A stretch of DNA of 64,000 nucleotides, taken from the NCBI RefSeq assembly GCF_002105535.1, contig NZ_CP015848.1, forward strand, positions 2,954,925 through 3,018,924, given 5' to 3'. The translations under genes and the position numbers were made by a program. The notes under the pieces were generated by a model. It made no database searches. It saw nothing but the letters and a program-made list of their open reading frames with translations, and was not told the DNA's origin. Of this stretch, positions 17,899 through 28,281 are shown in pieces; position 1 is the first letter of the stretch, and each line of letters opens with the position of its first letter. This stretch comes from Magnetospirillum sp. ME-1 (GTDB taxonomy: Bacteria > Pseudomonadota > Alphaproteobacteria > Rhodospirillales > Magnetospirillaceae).

Positions 17899-18407
17899 TG
17901 CGCGTCCTTCCGCGCCTTGAGCAGCTTGCGCAGGATCATGTTGCGCTTCAGGGACGACAGGTGGTCGATGAACAGAACGCCGTCCAGATGGTCCATCTCG
18001 TGCTGCACCACGGTGGCCAGCAGGCCATCGGCCAGAATCTCCTGCTTCGTCCCGTTCTCGTCGAGATAGCGGACCTTGACCGAGGCCGGACGCACCACGT
18101 TGGAATAGTGCTCGGGCACCGACAGGCAGCCCTCCTCGTAGGTGTTGTCCTCGTCGGATGCCCAGATGATCTCGGGATTGGCCATGCGGATGGGGGAGCG
18201 GTCCTCCTCCTTGCGGCCGATATCCATGACGATGACCCGCTCCAGCACGCCGATCTGCGGCGCCGCCAGCCCGATTCCCGGGGCGTGGTACATGGTTTCC
18301 AGCATGTCCTCCATCAGGGCGCGGACGCGGTCGTCCACGGCGGCGACGGGTTTGGACTTGGACTTCAGCACCGGATCGGGCGCGGTCAGGATGGGCAGCA
18401 AGGCCAT
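17895..18407 (-). CDS. def: Peptide deformylase
   Basis: 170 residues. It removes the N-formyl group from new proteins. All three metal-site motifs are present: [18 protein letters not shown] (Cys ligand) and Q-H-E-M-D-H-L-D-G (two His and the catalytic Glu). I chose ATG 18407 ([10 protein letters not shown]) because the family begins with such a sequence; upstream in-frame starts add about 20 non-family residues. Confidence 0.95.
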   Translation of the reverse strand: MALLPILTAPDPVLKSKSKPVAAVDDRVRALMEDMLETMYHAPGIGLAAPQIGVLERVIVMDIGRKEEDRSPIRMANPEIIWASDEDNTYEEGCLSVPEHYSNVVRPASVKVRYLDENGTKQEILADGLLATVVQHEMDHLDGVLFIDHLSSLKRNMILRKLLKARKDAQ

Positions 18408-18508
18408 GATGGAACTTTCGATGGACTCTCTCCCGTCCGACATAGGCCCGGTCGCGGGCGAGGTCAAGCACGCTTCCCCATCCGTCCCGGTCGGCGTACA
18501 AGGAACCC

Positions 18509-19273
18509 ATGACCGACACCACGCCGCGCCCCCGCTTCCGCCTGTTCGTCGACGCGCCGCTTTCCGCCGGAATCGCGGTGGCGCTTTCGCGCGACCAGAC
18601 CCATTACCTGGCCTCGGTGATGCGGGCCGAGGTGGGCGAAATGGCGCTGCTGTTCAACGGACGCGACGGCGAGTGGCTGGCGCGCGTCGCCGCCCTGGCC
18701 AAGGCCGGGGCCGCCCTGGTTCCCGAACGCCAGACCCGTCCCCAGGCGGCCGAGCCCGACCTTTGGCTGCTGGCGGCGCCCTTGAAGAAGGACCGCACCG
18801 ATCTGGTGGTGGAGAAGGCGGCCGAGCTGGGCGTCTCGCGCCTTTGGCCGGTGTTCACCCGGCGCACCAATGCGGGCCGTGTCAATGCCGAACGGCTGCG
18901 CGCCCATCTGGTGGAGGCGGCCGAGCAATGCGAGCGCCTCACGATCGCCGAACTGGCCGAGCCCGCGCCGCTGGACAAGGTGCTGGCGTCGTGGCCCGCC
19001 GGGCGGCTGCTGCTGTTTTTGGACGAAGGCGGCGGCGGCCCGCCCCTGGCCCAGGTGCTGAACGGCCTGGCCCCCGGGCCGCTGGCCCTGCTGGTGGGGC
19101 CCGAAGGCGGTTTCGATGCGGAGGAGCGCCGGATGATCGCCGCCAGGCCCTTCGCCCGCGCCGTGGGGCTGGGGCCGCGCATCCTGCGGGCAGAGACGGC
19201 GGCCATCGCCGCTTTGGCGGTGGTGCAGGCGCTGGCCGGCGATTGGGGGCTTGGGCCTAGGGCTTGCGGGTGA
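18509..19273 (+). CDS. rsmE: 16S rRNA (uracil-1498-N3)-methyltransferase
   Basis: 254 residues of the SPOUT methyltransferase fold. It methylates U1498 of 16S rRNA with S-adenosylmethionine. The knot region is clear: L-L-V-G-P-E-G-G-F and [11 protein letters not shown]. It is divergent from def with a 101-bp gap. The last 17 bases overlap the convergent GGDEF-EAL gene. Confidence 0.93.
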   Translation: MTDTTPRPRFRLFVDAPLSAGIAVALSRDQTHYLASVMRAEVGEMALLFNGRDGEWLARVAALAKAGAALVPERQTRPQAAEPDLWLLAAPLKKDRTDLVVEKAAELGVSRLWPVFTRRTNAGRVNAERLRAHLVEAAEQCERLTIAELAEPAPLDKVLASWPAGRLLLFLDEGGGGPPLAQVLNGLAPGPLALLVGPEGGFDAEERRMIAARPFARAVGLGPRILRAETAAIAALAVVQALAGDWGLGPRACG

Positions 19274-21674
19274 GCCACTCGCCCAGTTCTGACGCCGGCA
19301 GGGCCGGGCTGAAGTAGTAGCCCTGAATCTGGCCACAGCCGGCGGTGCGCAGGAAGTCCAGCTGCTCGGCGGTTTCCACCCCTTCGGCGACCACGTCCAG
19401 ATTGAGGCCGCGGGCCAGGTCCAGGATGGCCCGGACGATGGCGGCGTCCTCGGAATCGTCGGGCAGATCCATGATGAACGAGCGGTCGATCTTCACGGTG
19501 CCGATGGGGAAGCGCTTCAGATAGGCCAGGCTGGAATAGCCGGTGCCGAAATCGTCGAGCGAGATGCGCAGGCCCAGGGCGCGCAGCCGCTGCAAGATGA
19601 CGATGGCCCGGCGGGGCTCGTCCATCACCGAACCTTCGGTCAGTTCGATCTCGAGAGCGCTGCCCGGAACCTTGCTGCGCTCGAGGATGGCCTCGATGCG
19701 CTGGGGCAGCTTGTCGTCGTGGAACTGGCGCGCCGACAGGTTGATGGCGACCTTGACGTGGATTCCGGCCTCGCGCCACTGGGCCAGATGGCGGCAGGCC
19801 TCCTCGATCACCCAATAGCTGAGGGGAATGATCAGGCCGCTCTCCTCGGCCAGGGGGATGAATTCCATGGGCGCAATGCGGCCCTGCTCGGGGTGGTTCC
19901 AGCGCAAGAGCGCTTCCAGCCCGGCCAGGGCGCCGGTCTCCACCATCACCTTGGGCTGGTAGTGCAGCTCCAACTGGCCGGTCTCCATGGCCTGGCGCAG
20001 CTGGGCCTCCAGCTCCAGGCGGCGCACCGCCAGCGCATTCATGGAGCGGTCGAAGAAGCGGAAGCAGCTGCGGCCCGCCGCCTTGGCCTGGTACATGGCG
20101 GTGTCGGCGTTCTTCAAAAGCGCGGTGGCGTCCTCGCCGTCCTGGGGAAAGACGGCGATGCCGATGCTGGTGCCCGTATGCACCGCCTTGCCGGACAGCC
20201 GCAGGGGCTTGGCGAGGGTGGCGATGATCTTCTCGGCCACCAGCGCCACCTCGGTGGTGTCGCTGAAGGTGGCCAGCACCACCACGAATTCGTCGCCGCC
20301 CAGGCGCGATACGGTGTCGCTCTTGCGCACGGTGTGGCCGATGCGCCGGGCCACCTCCACCAGCAGCTTGTCGCCCTCGTGGTGGCCCAGGCTGTCGTTG
20401 ATGATCTTGAAGCGGTCGAGGTCGAGGAACAGCACCGCCACCTGGGACTGGGTGCGGCGCGCCATCTCCATGGCGTGGTCCAGGCGGTCGCCCAGCAGGA
20501 AGCGGTTGGGCAGGCCGGTCAGGGCGTCGTGATAGGCCTGATGGCGGATCTGGTCATCCTTGCGCCGCAATTCGGTGACGTCTGAGAACACCGCCACGAA
20601 GCGGGCCGGCTTGCCGTCGGGGCCGTTGACGGCGCTGATGGTCAGCCATTCCAGATAGGCTTCGCCGTCCTTGCGGCGGTTCCACAATTCGCCGCGCCAT
20701 TCCCCCCTGGCCCGCAGGTCGGCCCACATGGCGCGGTAGAAGTTCTGGTCCTGGTGATGGGATTTCAGGATGGCCGGGGTCTTGCCGATCACCTCGCAGC
20801 CGGCATAGCCGGTGATGCGGGTGAAGGCGGGGTTGACCGACAAGATGGTGCCGTCGGTGTCGGTGACGACGATGCCTTCCTGGGTGGAATCGAAGACGCC
20901 GGCGGCAAGCCGCATCTGGGCCTCGGCCTGATGGCGCTCGGTGATGTCGCGCCACGTGCAGTAGATGGAGGGCTTGCCCAGCAGCAAGGTGGCCGACAGG
21001 GTGACCTCGGCGGGAAACAGGCTGCCGTCGCGGCGCCTGTGCGTCCATTCGAAGCGGTGCAGCCCGTTGGCCATGGCCAGCCCCATCATCCGCTCGGCCT
21101 TGGTGAACGAGGATTCGCCGTCGGGCTGGGCGTCCGGCGACAGTTCCGACGGGTGGACGTTCTTCAGCGAGTCCTCGTCGGGATAGCCCAGCATGACGAC
21201 CGCCGCCCGGTTGCACTCCACGAAGCGGTTGTCCTGGATGATCCAGGTGGGGTCGGGCGACAGCTTGAACAGATTGCGGAAGCGCTCCTCGCTCTCCACC
21301 AGGTGCCGCTTGGCGGCCACCGCGTCGGAGATGTCGCGCAGCACCGCGACGCAGAAGCTTGCCCCGTCGTCCTGGAACATGGAGGCGCCCACTTCCATCT
21401 CGAACCGGCTGCCGTCGCGGCGCAGGCCGGTGGCGACGTAGATGGAGGGCGCGTCGATTCCCGTGGCGCGGCGGCGGATGAATTCGGCGATCCGGTCGCG
21501 TTCCTCCGGGGCCAGGGTGTCGAGGACCCGCTTGCCGGCCATCTCGTCGGCGGATTGGTAGCCGAACAACCGGGCGAAGGCGGGATTGGCCACCACGATG
21601 ACGCCATCGCGGTGGGCGCAGATGGCATCGACCGCGCTGTGGAACAACCCCTTGATGGTCTGGCTCACATCCAT
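19257..21674 (-). CDS. PAS-GGDEF-EAL cyclic-di-GMP enzyme
   Basis: 805 residues. Three PAS-type sensor regions in the N-terminal half (about 1-370; the segment after 125 ends in W-R-D-I-T-E-R-H-Q-A) lead into a diguanylate cyclase domain with an intact G-G-D-E-F at 459-463. A phosphodiesterase domain follows with E-A-L-L-R at 587-591 and D-D-F-G-T-G-Y-S-S. Both domains look catalytically complete, so net activity cannot be predicted. No membrane helix is evident. ATG 21674 (M-D-V-S-Q) is preceded by GAGAGGCGGG; an earlier in-frame ATG is less well supported. Confidence 0.9.
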   Translation of the reverse strand: MDVSQTIKGLFHSAVDAICAHRDGVIVVANPAFARLFGYQSADEMAGKRVLDTLAPEERDRIAEFIRRRATGIDAPSIYVATGLRRDGSRFEMEVGASMFQDDGASFCVAVLRDISDAVAAKRHLVESEERFRNLFKLSPDPTWIIQDNRFVECNRAAVVMLGYPDEDSLKNVHPSELSPDAQPDGESSFTKAERMMGLAMANGLHRFEWTHRRRDGSLFPAEVTLSATLLLGKPSIYCTWRDITERHQAEAQMRLAAGVFDSTQEGIVVTDTDGTILSVNPAFTRITGYAGCEVIGKTPAILKSHHQDQNFYRAMWADLRARGEWRGELWNRRKDGEAYLEWLTISAVNGPDGKPARFVAVFSDVTELRRKDDQIRHQAYHDALTGLPNRFLLGDRLDHAMEMARRTQSQVAVLFLDLDRFKIINDSLGHHEGDKLLVEVARRIGHTVRKSDTVSRLGGDEFVVVLATFSDTTEVALVAEKIIATLAKPLRLSGKAVHTGTSIGIAVFPQDGEDATALLKNADTAMYQAKAAGRSCFRFFDRSMNALAVRRLELEAQLRQAMETGQLELHYQPKVMVETGALAGLEALLRWNHPEQGRIAPMEFIPLAEESGLIIPLSYWVIEEACRHLAQWREAGIHVKVAINLSARQFHDDKLPQRIEAILERSKVPGSALEIELTEGSVMDEPRRAIVILQRLRALGLRISLDDFGTGYSSLAYLKRFPIGTVKIDRSFIMDLPDDSEDAAIVRAILDLARGLNLDVVAEGVETAEQLDFLRTAGCGQIQGYYFSPALPASELGEWLTRKP

Positions 21675-22044
21675 GAAAAGCCCGCCTCTCATCCGCCGTG
21701 CCGCCCGCCACTCTACCGATAATGCCGGTCCGGCGGTCCGTCCAGTCCCATTCACGGCCGCCGATTTTCAGGGGGCTTTCGGTGTCTCTTCCCCGCTGAA
21801 TGATTCCTCCGGCACTGATTGCCGCTGCCGTGGTACGAAAAATGACGTTATATAAACAATTCATAAACATCAGTTACTTTTGCGGCTATGTTGTTTGATA
21901 TTTGTTTCTATAGTTCGGTCATCTGTTTCTGCGGTGTGGGTATGCATATTTTTTGATGCGGCCTTGTCTGAGAATTATTTTAGCCTACATGCTAACGGCA
22001 TAGCTTTTGGCTGTGCGGCGCGCATTTCGTATCGGAGGTCTGTA
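21675..22044. other. AT-rich intergenic region between divergent GGDEF-EAL and chemoreceptor genes
   Basis: A 370-bp gap, clearly richer in A and T than its surroundings, especially 21835-22010. It must hold both promoters, but I cannot assign -35/-10 pairs with confidence. No RNA gene or credible ORF is seen; the frame upstream of the chemoreceptor start lacks a ribosome site. Confidence 0.5.
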
Positions 22045-23730
22045 ATGCCGGGTATCGCGACCATCAAAGGGAAATTGACCGCTCTTGCCGCCGCGACAGC
22101 CGCGGCCCTGGTCGGCATTTCGCTGGGCTGGGGTGTCGTGTTGGCTGAGCTCAAGGTCAATGGACCGGTCTATGGCCGCATCATCCAGGCCAAGGATCTG
22201 GTCGCCGATATTCTGCCGCCGCCGGAATACATCATCGAATCCTACCTGACGGCGTCGCAGGCCCTGTCCGCCGGACCGGCCGAGCTGGCGGTGCACAAGG
22301 AGACCCTGACGCGGCTGCGCAAGGATTACGACGACCGCCACAAGTACTGGCGGGACCAGAATCTGGATGTTTCGGTCCGCGATGGCCTGCTGGTGGAATC
22401 CTACAAGCCGGCGGTGCAGTTCTACGAGCAGGCTTTCGCCAGCTTCCTGCCGGCACTGGAGAAGGGGGACCGCGACGCGGCCCAGGCCTCCTTCGCGGTG
22501 CTGACGGGGCTCTATGCCAAGCATCGCGCCGCCATCGACACCCTGGTGACGCGCTCGGACGCCCTGTCCAAGGCGGTGGAAGCCCAAGCCGCCGAGCAGG
22601 AAGCCTCCGACAAGCTGCTGGTGGTGGCCTTCACCATCCTGGCCGCCCTGGCCACCCTGGCCCTGGTGGTCGGCATGGCGCGGGCGATCATCGCTCCCAT
22701 GGGCCGGCTGGGCGACGCGGTCGGCCGGCTGGGCGGCGGCGCGCTGGACGCCCAGGTGCCGGAAACCGGGCGTGCCGACGAGATCGGCCCCCTGGCCCGC
22801 GCCCTGGACGGCTGGCGCCAGGGCCTGATCGAGGCGGAGGCCCGCCGCCGCGCCGAGCAGGAAGAGCAGGTCCGCATCCAGGCCCGCCAGCAGCGGGTCG
22901 AGGCGGCGACGCGGCGTTTCGACGCCGCGGTGATGTCCATGCTGGGGCGGATCAAGGGCTCGGTCGAGCATCTGCACACCGCCTCCAACAGCCTGTCGGC
23001 CAACGCCGAGCAGACGCATGTCCAGGGCGCCGCCGTGTCCGCCGCCACCGAGCAATCGGCGGCCAGCGTGGAAAGCGTCGCCTCGGCCGGAAGCCAGCTG
23101 ACCTCTTCCATCGAGGAAATCTCGTCGCAGGTTCACCGGTCCAGCGTCATCGTCGAGGCGGCGTCCCGTGAGGCCGAGGCCGCCAACAGCCGCATTTCCG
23201 GTCTGACCGACGCGGTGGAACGCATCGGCCAGGTGCTCGGCCTGATCAACGACATCGCGTCGCAGACCAATCTGCTGGCCTTGAACGCCACCATCGAATC
23301 GGCCCGCGCCGGCGAGGCGGGCAAGGGCTTCGCGGTGGTGGCCCACGAGGTGAAGAACCTGGCCGGCCAGACGTCGCGCGCCACCGAGGACATCGCGCGG
23401 CAGATCACCGCCGTGCAGGAGGAAGCCGGGTCGGCGGTGTCCGCCCTGGCCGGCATCGCCGAGACCATCGTCCGCATCAACGAGATGTCGTCCTCCATCG
23501 CCGGGGCGGTGGAGCAGCAGGGCGCGGCGGCGGCGGAAATCTCGCGCAACGTCCAGCAGGCCGCCGCCGGATCGCGTGAGGTGGTGCACAACATCACCGG
23601 CGTGGTGGGTGCCGCCGAGGAAACCGGGGCCATGGCCCGCAAGGTGTTCGAGGCCGCCAACCAGCTGCTGGGCGAAAGCGCCGACCTGGAGCGCGAGGTC
23701 GCCGCCTTCCTGAAGGAAATGGCGGCCTGA
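22045..23730 (+). CDS. Methyl-accepting chemotaxis protein
   Basis: 561 residues. One membrane helix (about 9-31), a periplasmic sensor domain of about 160 residues, a second helix (about 193-216) and a HAMP linker precede the cytoplasmic signalling domain. The kinase-contact hairpin is well conserved ([15 protein letters not shown] and [10 protein letters not shown]). There is no C-terminal NWETF-type pentapeptide for CheR/CheB tethering. ATG 22045 follows CGGAGG at ideal spacing, ruling out the longer frame from 21880. Ligand unknown. Confidence 0.93.
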   Translation: MPGIATIKGKLTALAAATAAALVGISLGWGVVLAELKVNGPVYGRIIQAKDLVADILPPPEYIIESYLTASQALSAGPAELAVHKETLTRLRKDYDDRHKYWRDQNLDVSVRDGLLVESYKPAVQFYEQAFASFLPALEKGDRDAAQASFAVLTGLYAKHRAAIDTLVTRSDALSKAVEAQAAEQEASDKLLVVAFTILAALATLALVVGMARAIIAPMGRLGDAVGRLGGGALDAQVPETGRADEIGPLARALDGWRQGLIEAEARRRAEQEEQVRIQARQQRVEAATRRFDAAVMSMLGRIKGSVEHLHTASNSLSANAEQTHVQGAAVSAATEQSAASVESVASAGSQLTSSIEEISSQVHRSSVIVEAASREAEAANSRISGLTDAVERIGQVLGLINDIASQTNLLALNATIESARAGEAGKGFAVVAHEVKNLAGQTSRATEDIARQITAVQEEAGSAVSALAGIAETIVRINEMSSSIAGAVEQQGAAAAEISRNVQQAAAGSREVVHNITGVVGAAEETGAMARKVFEAANQLLGESADLEREVAAFLKEMAA

Positions 23731-23753
23731 GGGGGCGGGATGACTCTTGGAAT

Positions 23754-23789
23754 CGGGGGGCGGCTGGTGCCATGATGCCGCCCCCGTTT
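23754..23789 (+). terminator. Possible rho-independent terminator after the chemoreceptor gene
   Basis: Stem GGGGGCGGC / GCCGCCCCC with a 12-base loop, followed by a short GTTT. It lies 24 bases after the stop. The T tract is weak. Confidence 0.45.
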
Positions 23790-23808
23790 CCATGAGGTCC
23801 AGACGCCC

Positions 23809-24150
23809 ATGCCGCCCCGCGCCAATCCCCTGAAGCTCAATCCCCTGCAGTTGAAGACCCTGGTGCTGTTCCAGGAACTGGCCCGCCACCCCGAGACCTC
23901 GACCCGCATGGACAGCGGCGAGGTGTTCCTGTCGGCCCTGCCCCATCCCCACGGCAACCACTTCCACGTGGGCCGCAAGGTGGTGATGAGCAAGGACGCC
24001 AGCGGCCTTTCCAACGGCGCGGTGTGGGTGGCCCTCGAACGCAAAGGCCTGATCCGCGCCAGCTTCCCCATGGCGGTGACCCTGACGCCTGCCGGGCTGG
24101 AGTACGAGACCGGCATCACCGACCAGATTCTGCACGGCTCGGATCACTGA
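23809..24150 (+). CDS. Conserved hypothetical protein, 113 aa
   Basis: I do not recognise this family. It is a small basic protein with no signal peptide or membrane helix. The N-terminal helix (L-Q-L-K-T-L-V-L-F-Q-E-L-A) and the later G-A-V-W-V-A-L-E-R-K-G-L-I and V-T-L-T-P-A-G-L-E-Y parts resemble a winged-helix fold, so nucleic-acid binding is possible. The His-rich middle (L-P-H-P-H-G-N-H-F-H) may bind metal. It ends 7 bases before queE, so it is probably co-transcribed with the queuosine genes. Confidence 0.7.
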   Translation: MPPRANPLKLNPLQLKTLVLFQELARHPETSTRMDSGEVFLSALPHPHGNHFHVGRKVVMSKDASGLSNGAVWVALERKGLIRASFPMAVTLTPAGLEYETGITDQILHGSDH

Positions 24151-24157
24151 TAACGCC

Positions 24158-24766
24158 ATGAGCTACACCGTCCGCGAAATCTTCCACACCCTGCAGGGCG
24201 AAGGGGTGCAGGCGGGCCGCCCGGCGGTCTTCCTGCGCTTTGCCGGCTGCAATCTGTGGAGCGGACGGGAAGAAGACCGCGCCGACGCCACCTGCCGCTT
24301 CTGCGACACCGATTTCGTCGGCGGCGAGAAGTTTGCCGACGCGGCCGTCCTGGCCGACGCGGTGCTGGCGGCGGGCGGCGATACCCGCACCGTGGTGGTG
24401 ACCGGCGGCGAGCCGGGCCTGCAGCTGGATACGGCGCTGGTCCGGGCGCTGCACGCGCGCGGCTTCGAAATCGCCATCGAGACCAACGGCACGGTGGAAC
24501 TGCCCGACGGCATCGACTGGGTCTGCGTCAGCCCCAAGGCGGGAACCCGGCTGAAGGTCACCAGCGGCGACGAGCTGAAGCTGGTCTTTCCGCAAGAGGG
24601 CGCGCGGCCGGAGGATTTCGAGTCCCTGGACTTCGCCCATTTCCTGCTGCAGCCCATGGACGGGCCGGACCGCGAGGCCAATACGCAAGCCGCCATCCGG
24701 CATTGCTTGACTCATCCGCGCTGGCGGCTCAGCTTGCAGACCCACAAATTGCTGGGAATTCCCTGA
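24158..24766 (+). CDS. queE: 7-carboxy-7-deazaguanine synthase
   Basis: 202 residues. This radical-SAM enzyme contracts the pterin ring of 6-carboxytetrahydropterin to give CDG on the way to preQ0 and queuosine. The N-terminal I-F-H-T-L-Q-G-E-G and R-F-A-G-C-N-L-W, then C-R-F-C-D-T-D, give the expanded cluster motif (C-x14-C-x2-C type) of QueE. V-V-T-G-G-E-P is the SAM/glycine motif. The stop overlaps the queD start (TGATG). QueC and QueF are not in this window. Confidence 0.93.
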   Translation: MSYTVREIFHTLQGEGVQAGRPAVFLRFAGCNLWSGREEDRADATCRFCDTDFVGGEKFADAAVLADAVLAAGGDTRTVVVTGGEPGLQLDTALVRALHARGFEIAIETNGTVELPDGIDWVCVSPKAGTRLKVTSGDELKLVFPQEGARPEDFESLDFAHFLLQPMDGPDREANTQAAIRHCLTHPRWRLSLQTHKLLGIP

Positions 24767-25293
24767 TGTCCACCTTCCGCGTCCGCCGCCGCATCGAGAT
24801 CGATGCCGGCCACCGCATCATGACCCACGGCTCCAAGTGCCGGAACCTGCACGGCCACCGCTATGTGGTCGAGGTGGAGTGCGAGGCCAGCCACCTGCAT
24901 CCCAGCGGCGAGCAGACCGACATGGTGGTGGATTTCGGCTTCCTCAAGGACGAGATGATGCGCCTGATCGACGCGCCGTGCGATCACGGCTTCATCGCGG
25001 CCTCGGCCGATGCCGAGTTGCTGGCCCTGTTCGCGCCGGTCGGCGGCGGCGAGGCCTGGGTCCAGGTCCTCCGCGACACCGTCGCCGCCCAGGGCGCGGC
25101 GCTCACCACCGACACCCGCATGGGCACCAAGCTCTACGTGGTGCCCTTCCAGCCCACCGCCGAATGCCTGGCCAAGCACTGGTTCGAGGTGCTGGTGGCG
25201 CCGGTGCGCAAACGCTCCGACGCCACCGCCCGTCTGGTGGCGGTCAGGGTGTGGGAAACCCCCAACTGCATGGCCGAATACGCCCCGGCGTGA
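24766..25293 (+). CDS. queD: 6-carboxytetrahydropterin synthase
   Basis: 175 residues. It makes the QueE substrate from dihydroneopterin triphosphate. Zinc ligands are in D-A-G-H-R and N-L-H-G-H-R, the catalytic Cys is in G-S-K-C-R-N, and C-D-H-G-F plus the C-terminal W-E-T-P-N-C match the family. It is longer than the minimal QueD (about 120 residues) because of an extra segment near 80-125. The start is set by overlap with queE. Confidence 0.92.
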   Translation: MSTFRVRRRIEIDAGHRIMTHGSKCRNLHGHRYVVEVECEASHLHPSGEQTDMVVDFGFLKDEMMRLIDAPCDHGFIAASADAELLALFAPVGGGEAWVQVLRDTVAAQGAALTTDTRMGTKLYVVPFQPTAECLAKHWFEVLVAPVRKRSDATARLVAVRVWETPNCMAEYAPA

Positions 25294-25300
25294 TTAATCT

Positions 25301-25403
25301 GTCATCCCGACGCCCTTGGGCGGAGGGATCTCATCCTGGCGCGGCTTTTCAGAGCCTGCACCGCTGGTCCAGGCGGAGATCCCTCGCTTGCGCTCGGGAT
25401 GAC
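25301..25403. repeat. Dispersed palindromic repeat, family A, copy 2
   Basis: Begins GTCATCCCGACG, ends CGCTCGGGATGAC; shares GGAGGGATCTCAT and GGCGGAGATCCCTCGCTTGCG with copies at 5702 and 34978. It fills the gap between queD and the beta-glucosidase gene, both of which end here, so it may also act as a transcription barrier. Confidence 0.87.
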
Positions 25404-25420
25404 ACTCCGAGATCCGGCTC

Positions 25421-27181
<1,761 letters not shown>

Positions 27182-27244
27182 TCAAGGAGGTTGGCGCGGC
27201 GATGCTGTTCTTCTCTAGGCTCCTGCCAACCGGAGCCTATCCCC

Positions 27245-27634
27245 ATGAACATGATCGCCCCTGAATCCCAGGCGGAAATGCTGACCCTGCTGGAACACGC
27301 CGTCGCCGCCCACGCCAACGTGGTGCAGGTGAAGGTGGCCGGCGATCAGGCGGTGGTCGAGATCCTGGCCACCGGTTCGGTGGTGGCCAGCCGCGAGATG
27401 CCGCTGGCCCGCTGCAACGATCTGCTGCGCGGCGCCTTCAGCCTGTGCGACGAATCCGACGACTACCAGTACAACACCTCGCGCTCGGCCCGCATGACCG
27501 GGCTGAAATCGGCGCTGCCCAAGGGGCTGACCATGGTGTTCCTGCAGTTCTTCCCGGCCCGCGACGGCCAGCGGCACCTGGTGGCGCGGCTGACCTACGA
27601 CAGCGACACCTGCTGCGGCACCTGCGGCGGCTGA
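27245..27634 (+). CDS. Unrecognised 129-aa protein, distant resemblance to a T2SS/T4SS ATPase N-terminal domain
   Basis: I cannot name this family. No signal peptide or membrane helix is seen. The pattern V-V-Q-V-K-V-A-G-D-Q-A-V-V-E-I-L-A-T-G, an R-N-type middle and a C-terminal R-D-G-Q-R-H-L-V-A-R-L recalls the N-terminal PAS-like domain of GspE/PilB/TraJ-type ATPases, without any Walker motifs; this is a weak likeness. The extreme C-terminus is cysteine-rich (T-C-C-G-T-C-G-G). ATG 27245 lies near GGAGC. The stop runs directly into a tandem repeat whose end resembles the gene's own 3' end. Confidence 0.55.
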   Translation: MNMIAPESQAEMLTLLEHAVAAHANVVQVKVAGDQAVVEILATGSVVASREMPLARCNDLLRGAFSLCDESDDYQYNTSRSARMTGLKSALPKGLTMVFLQFFPARDGQRHLVARLTYDSDTCCGTCGG

Positions 27635-27768
27635 CGCCGCCCCAGGGTCGATACGTCTGGCGCCGCCCCAGGGTTGATACGTCTGGCGCGCCAAGCGCGC
27701 CGGGCGGCGGCTGACGCCGTCCCAGGGTTGATACGTCTGGCGCGCCAAGCGCGCCGGGCGGCGGCTGA
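27635..27768. repeat. Tandem repeat: one 26-bp partial and two 54-bp copies
   Basis: Two copies of a 54-bp unit at 27661-27714 and 27715-27768 differ at a single position (CGCCGC versus CGCCGT). Part of the unit (CGCCGCCCCAGGG then CGATACGTCTGG) stands first at 27635-27660. Each unit contains the palindrome GGCGCGCCAAGCGCGCC. Non-coding, directly after a stop codon. Confidence 0.9.
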
Positions 27769-27776
27769 GTGCCATT

Positions 27777-27865
27777 GTCATGCTTGAGCGCGAGCGAAGC
27801 ACCTTTCAGCCGCAGATGGCCGCCGCCCTCGCTTGAAAGATTCTTCGGCTGCGCCTCAGAATGAC
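27777..27865. repeat. Dispersed palindromic repeat, family B, divergent copy
   Basis: Begins GTCATGCTTGAGCG, has CACCTTTCAGCC and TTGAAAGATTCTTCGGCTGCGC, and ends CTCAGAATGAC. It is a looser relative of the copies at 33304 and 43183. It separates the convergent 129-aa gene and rhodanese gene. Confidence 0.7.
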
Positions 27866-27873
27866 AAACCCAG

Positions 27874-28281
27874 TCACCCCTTCTTGTGCTCGGGCTTGGG
27901 GCCGACCGGCCCGCCCGCCTCCTTCCAGCCCTTGAAGCCGCCTTCCACATGGGCGACGGGGGCAAGCCCCATGTCTTGCGCCGCCCGGGTCGCCAGGGCC
28001 GAGCGCCACGCCGACTGGCAATAGAAGACGAAGCGCTTGGGCTGGCCGAACACCTCCTTGTAATAGGGGCTGGTGGGATCGACCCAGAATTCCAGCATGC
28101 CCCTGGGGGCGTGGAAGGCGCCGGGGATCATGCCTTCGCGTTCAAGCTCGCGCACGTCGCGGATATCCACGAACACCACGTCGTCCCGGCCGTGCAGCGC
28201 GATGGCTTGCGCCGTGGGAATGGTGGTGATCAGGGCGTTGGCCTCGTCGATCAACTGACGATGGGTTTTCACCAGGGTCAT
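27874..28281 (-). CDS. Rhodanese-domain sulfurtransferase-like protein
   Basis: 135 residues, one rhodanese domain with V-F-V-D-I-R-D, G-M-I-P-G-A-F-H-A-P-R-G and the active-site loop F-Y-C-Q-S-A-W-R-S-A, whose Cys would carry persulfide. No signal peptide. The start overlaps the stop of the antiporter gene by four bases (ATGA), so the two are translated together. Substrate unknown. Confidence 0.87.
   Translation of the reverse strand: MTLVKTHRQLIDEANALITTIPTAQAIALHGRDDVVFVDIRDVRELEREGMIPGAFHAPRGMLEFWVDPTSPYYKEVFGQPKRFVFYCQSAWRSALATRAAQDMGLAPVAHVEGGFKGWKEAGGPVGPKPEHKKG

Noticed and set aside
21880..22044. N-terminal extension of the chemoreceptor
   Set aside because: AT-rich non-coding character, no ribosome site at the upstream start, while CGGAGG precedes the ATG at 22045.
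23731..24157. preQ1 riboswitch upstream of queE
   Set aside because: The upstream sequence is occupied by a coding gene and a G/C terminator-like stem; no preQ1-type pseudoknot elements seen.
27635..27865. CRISPR array
   Set aside because: The repeats are directly adjacent 54-bp units without unique spacers, plus an unrelated palindromic element; no cas genes.
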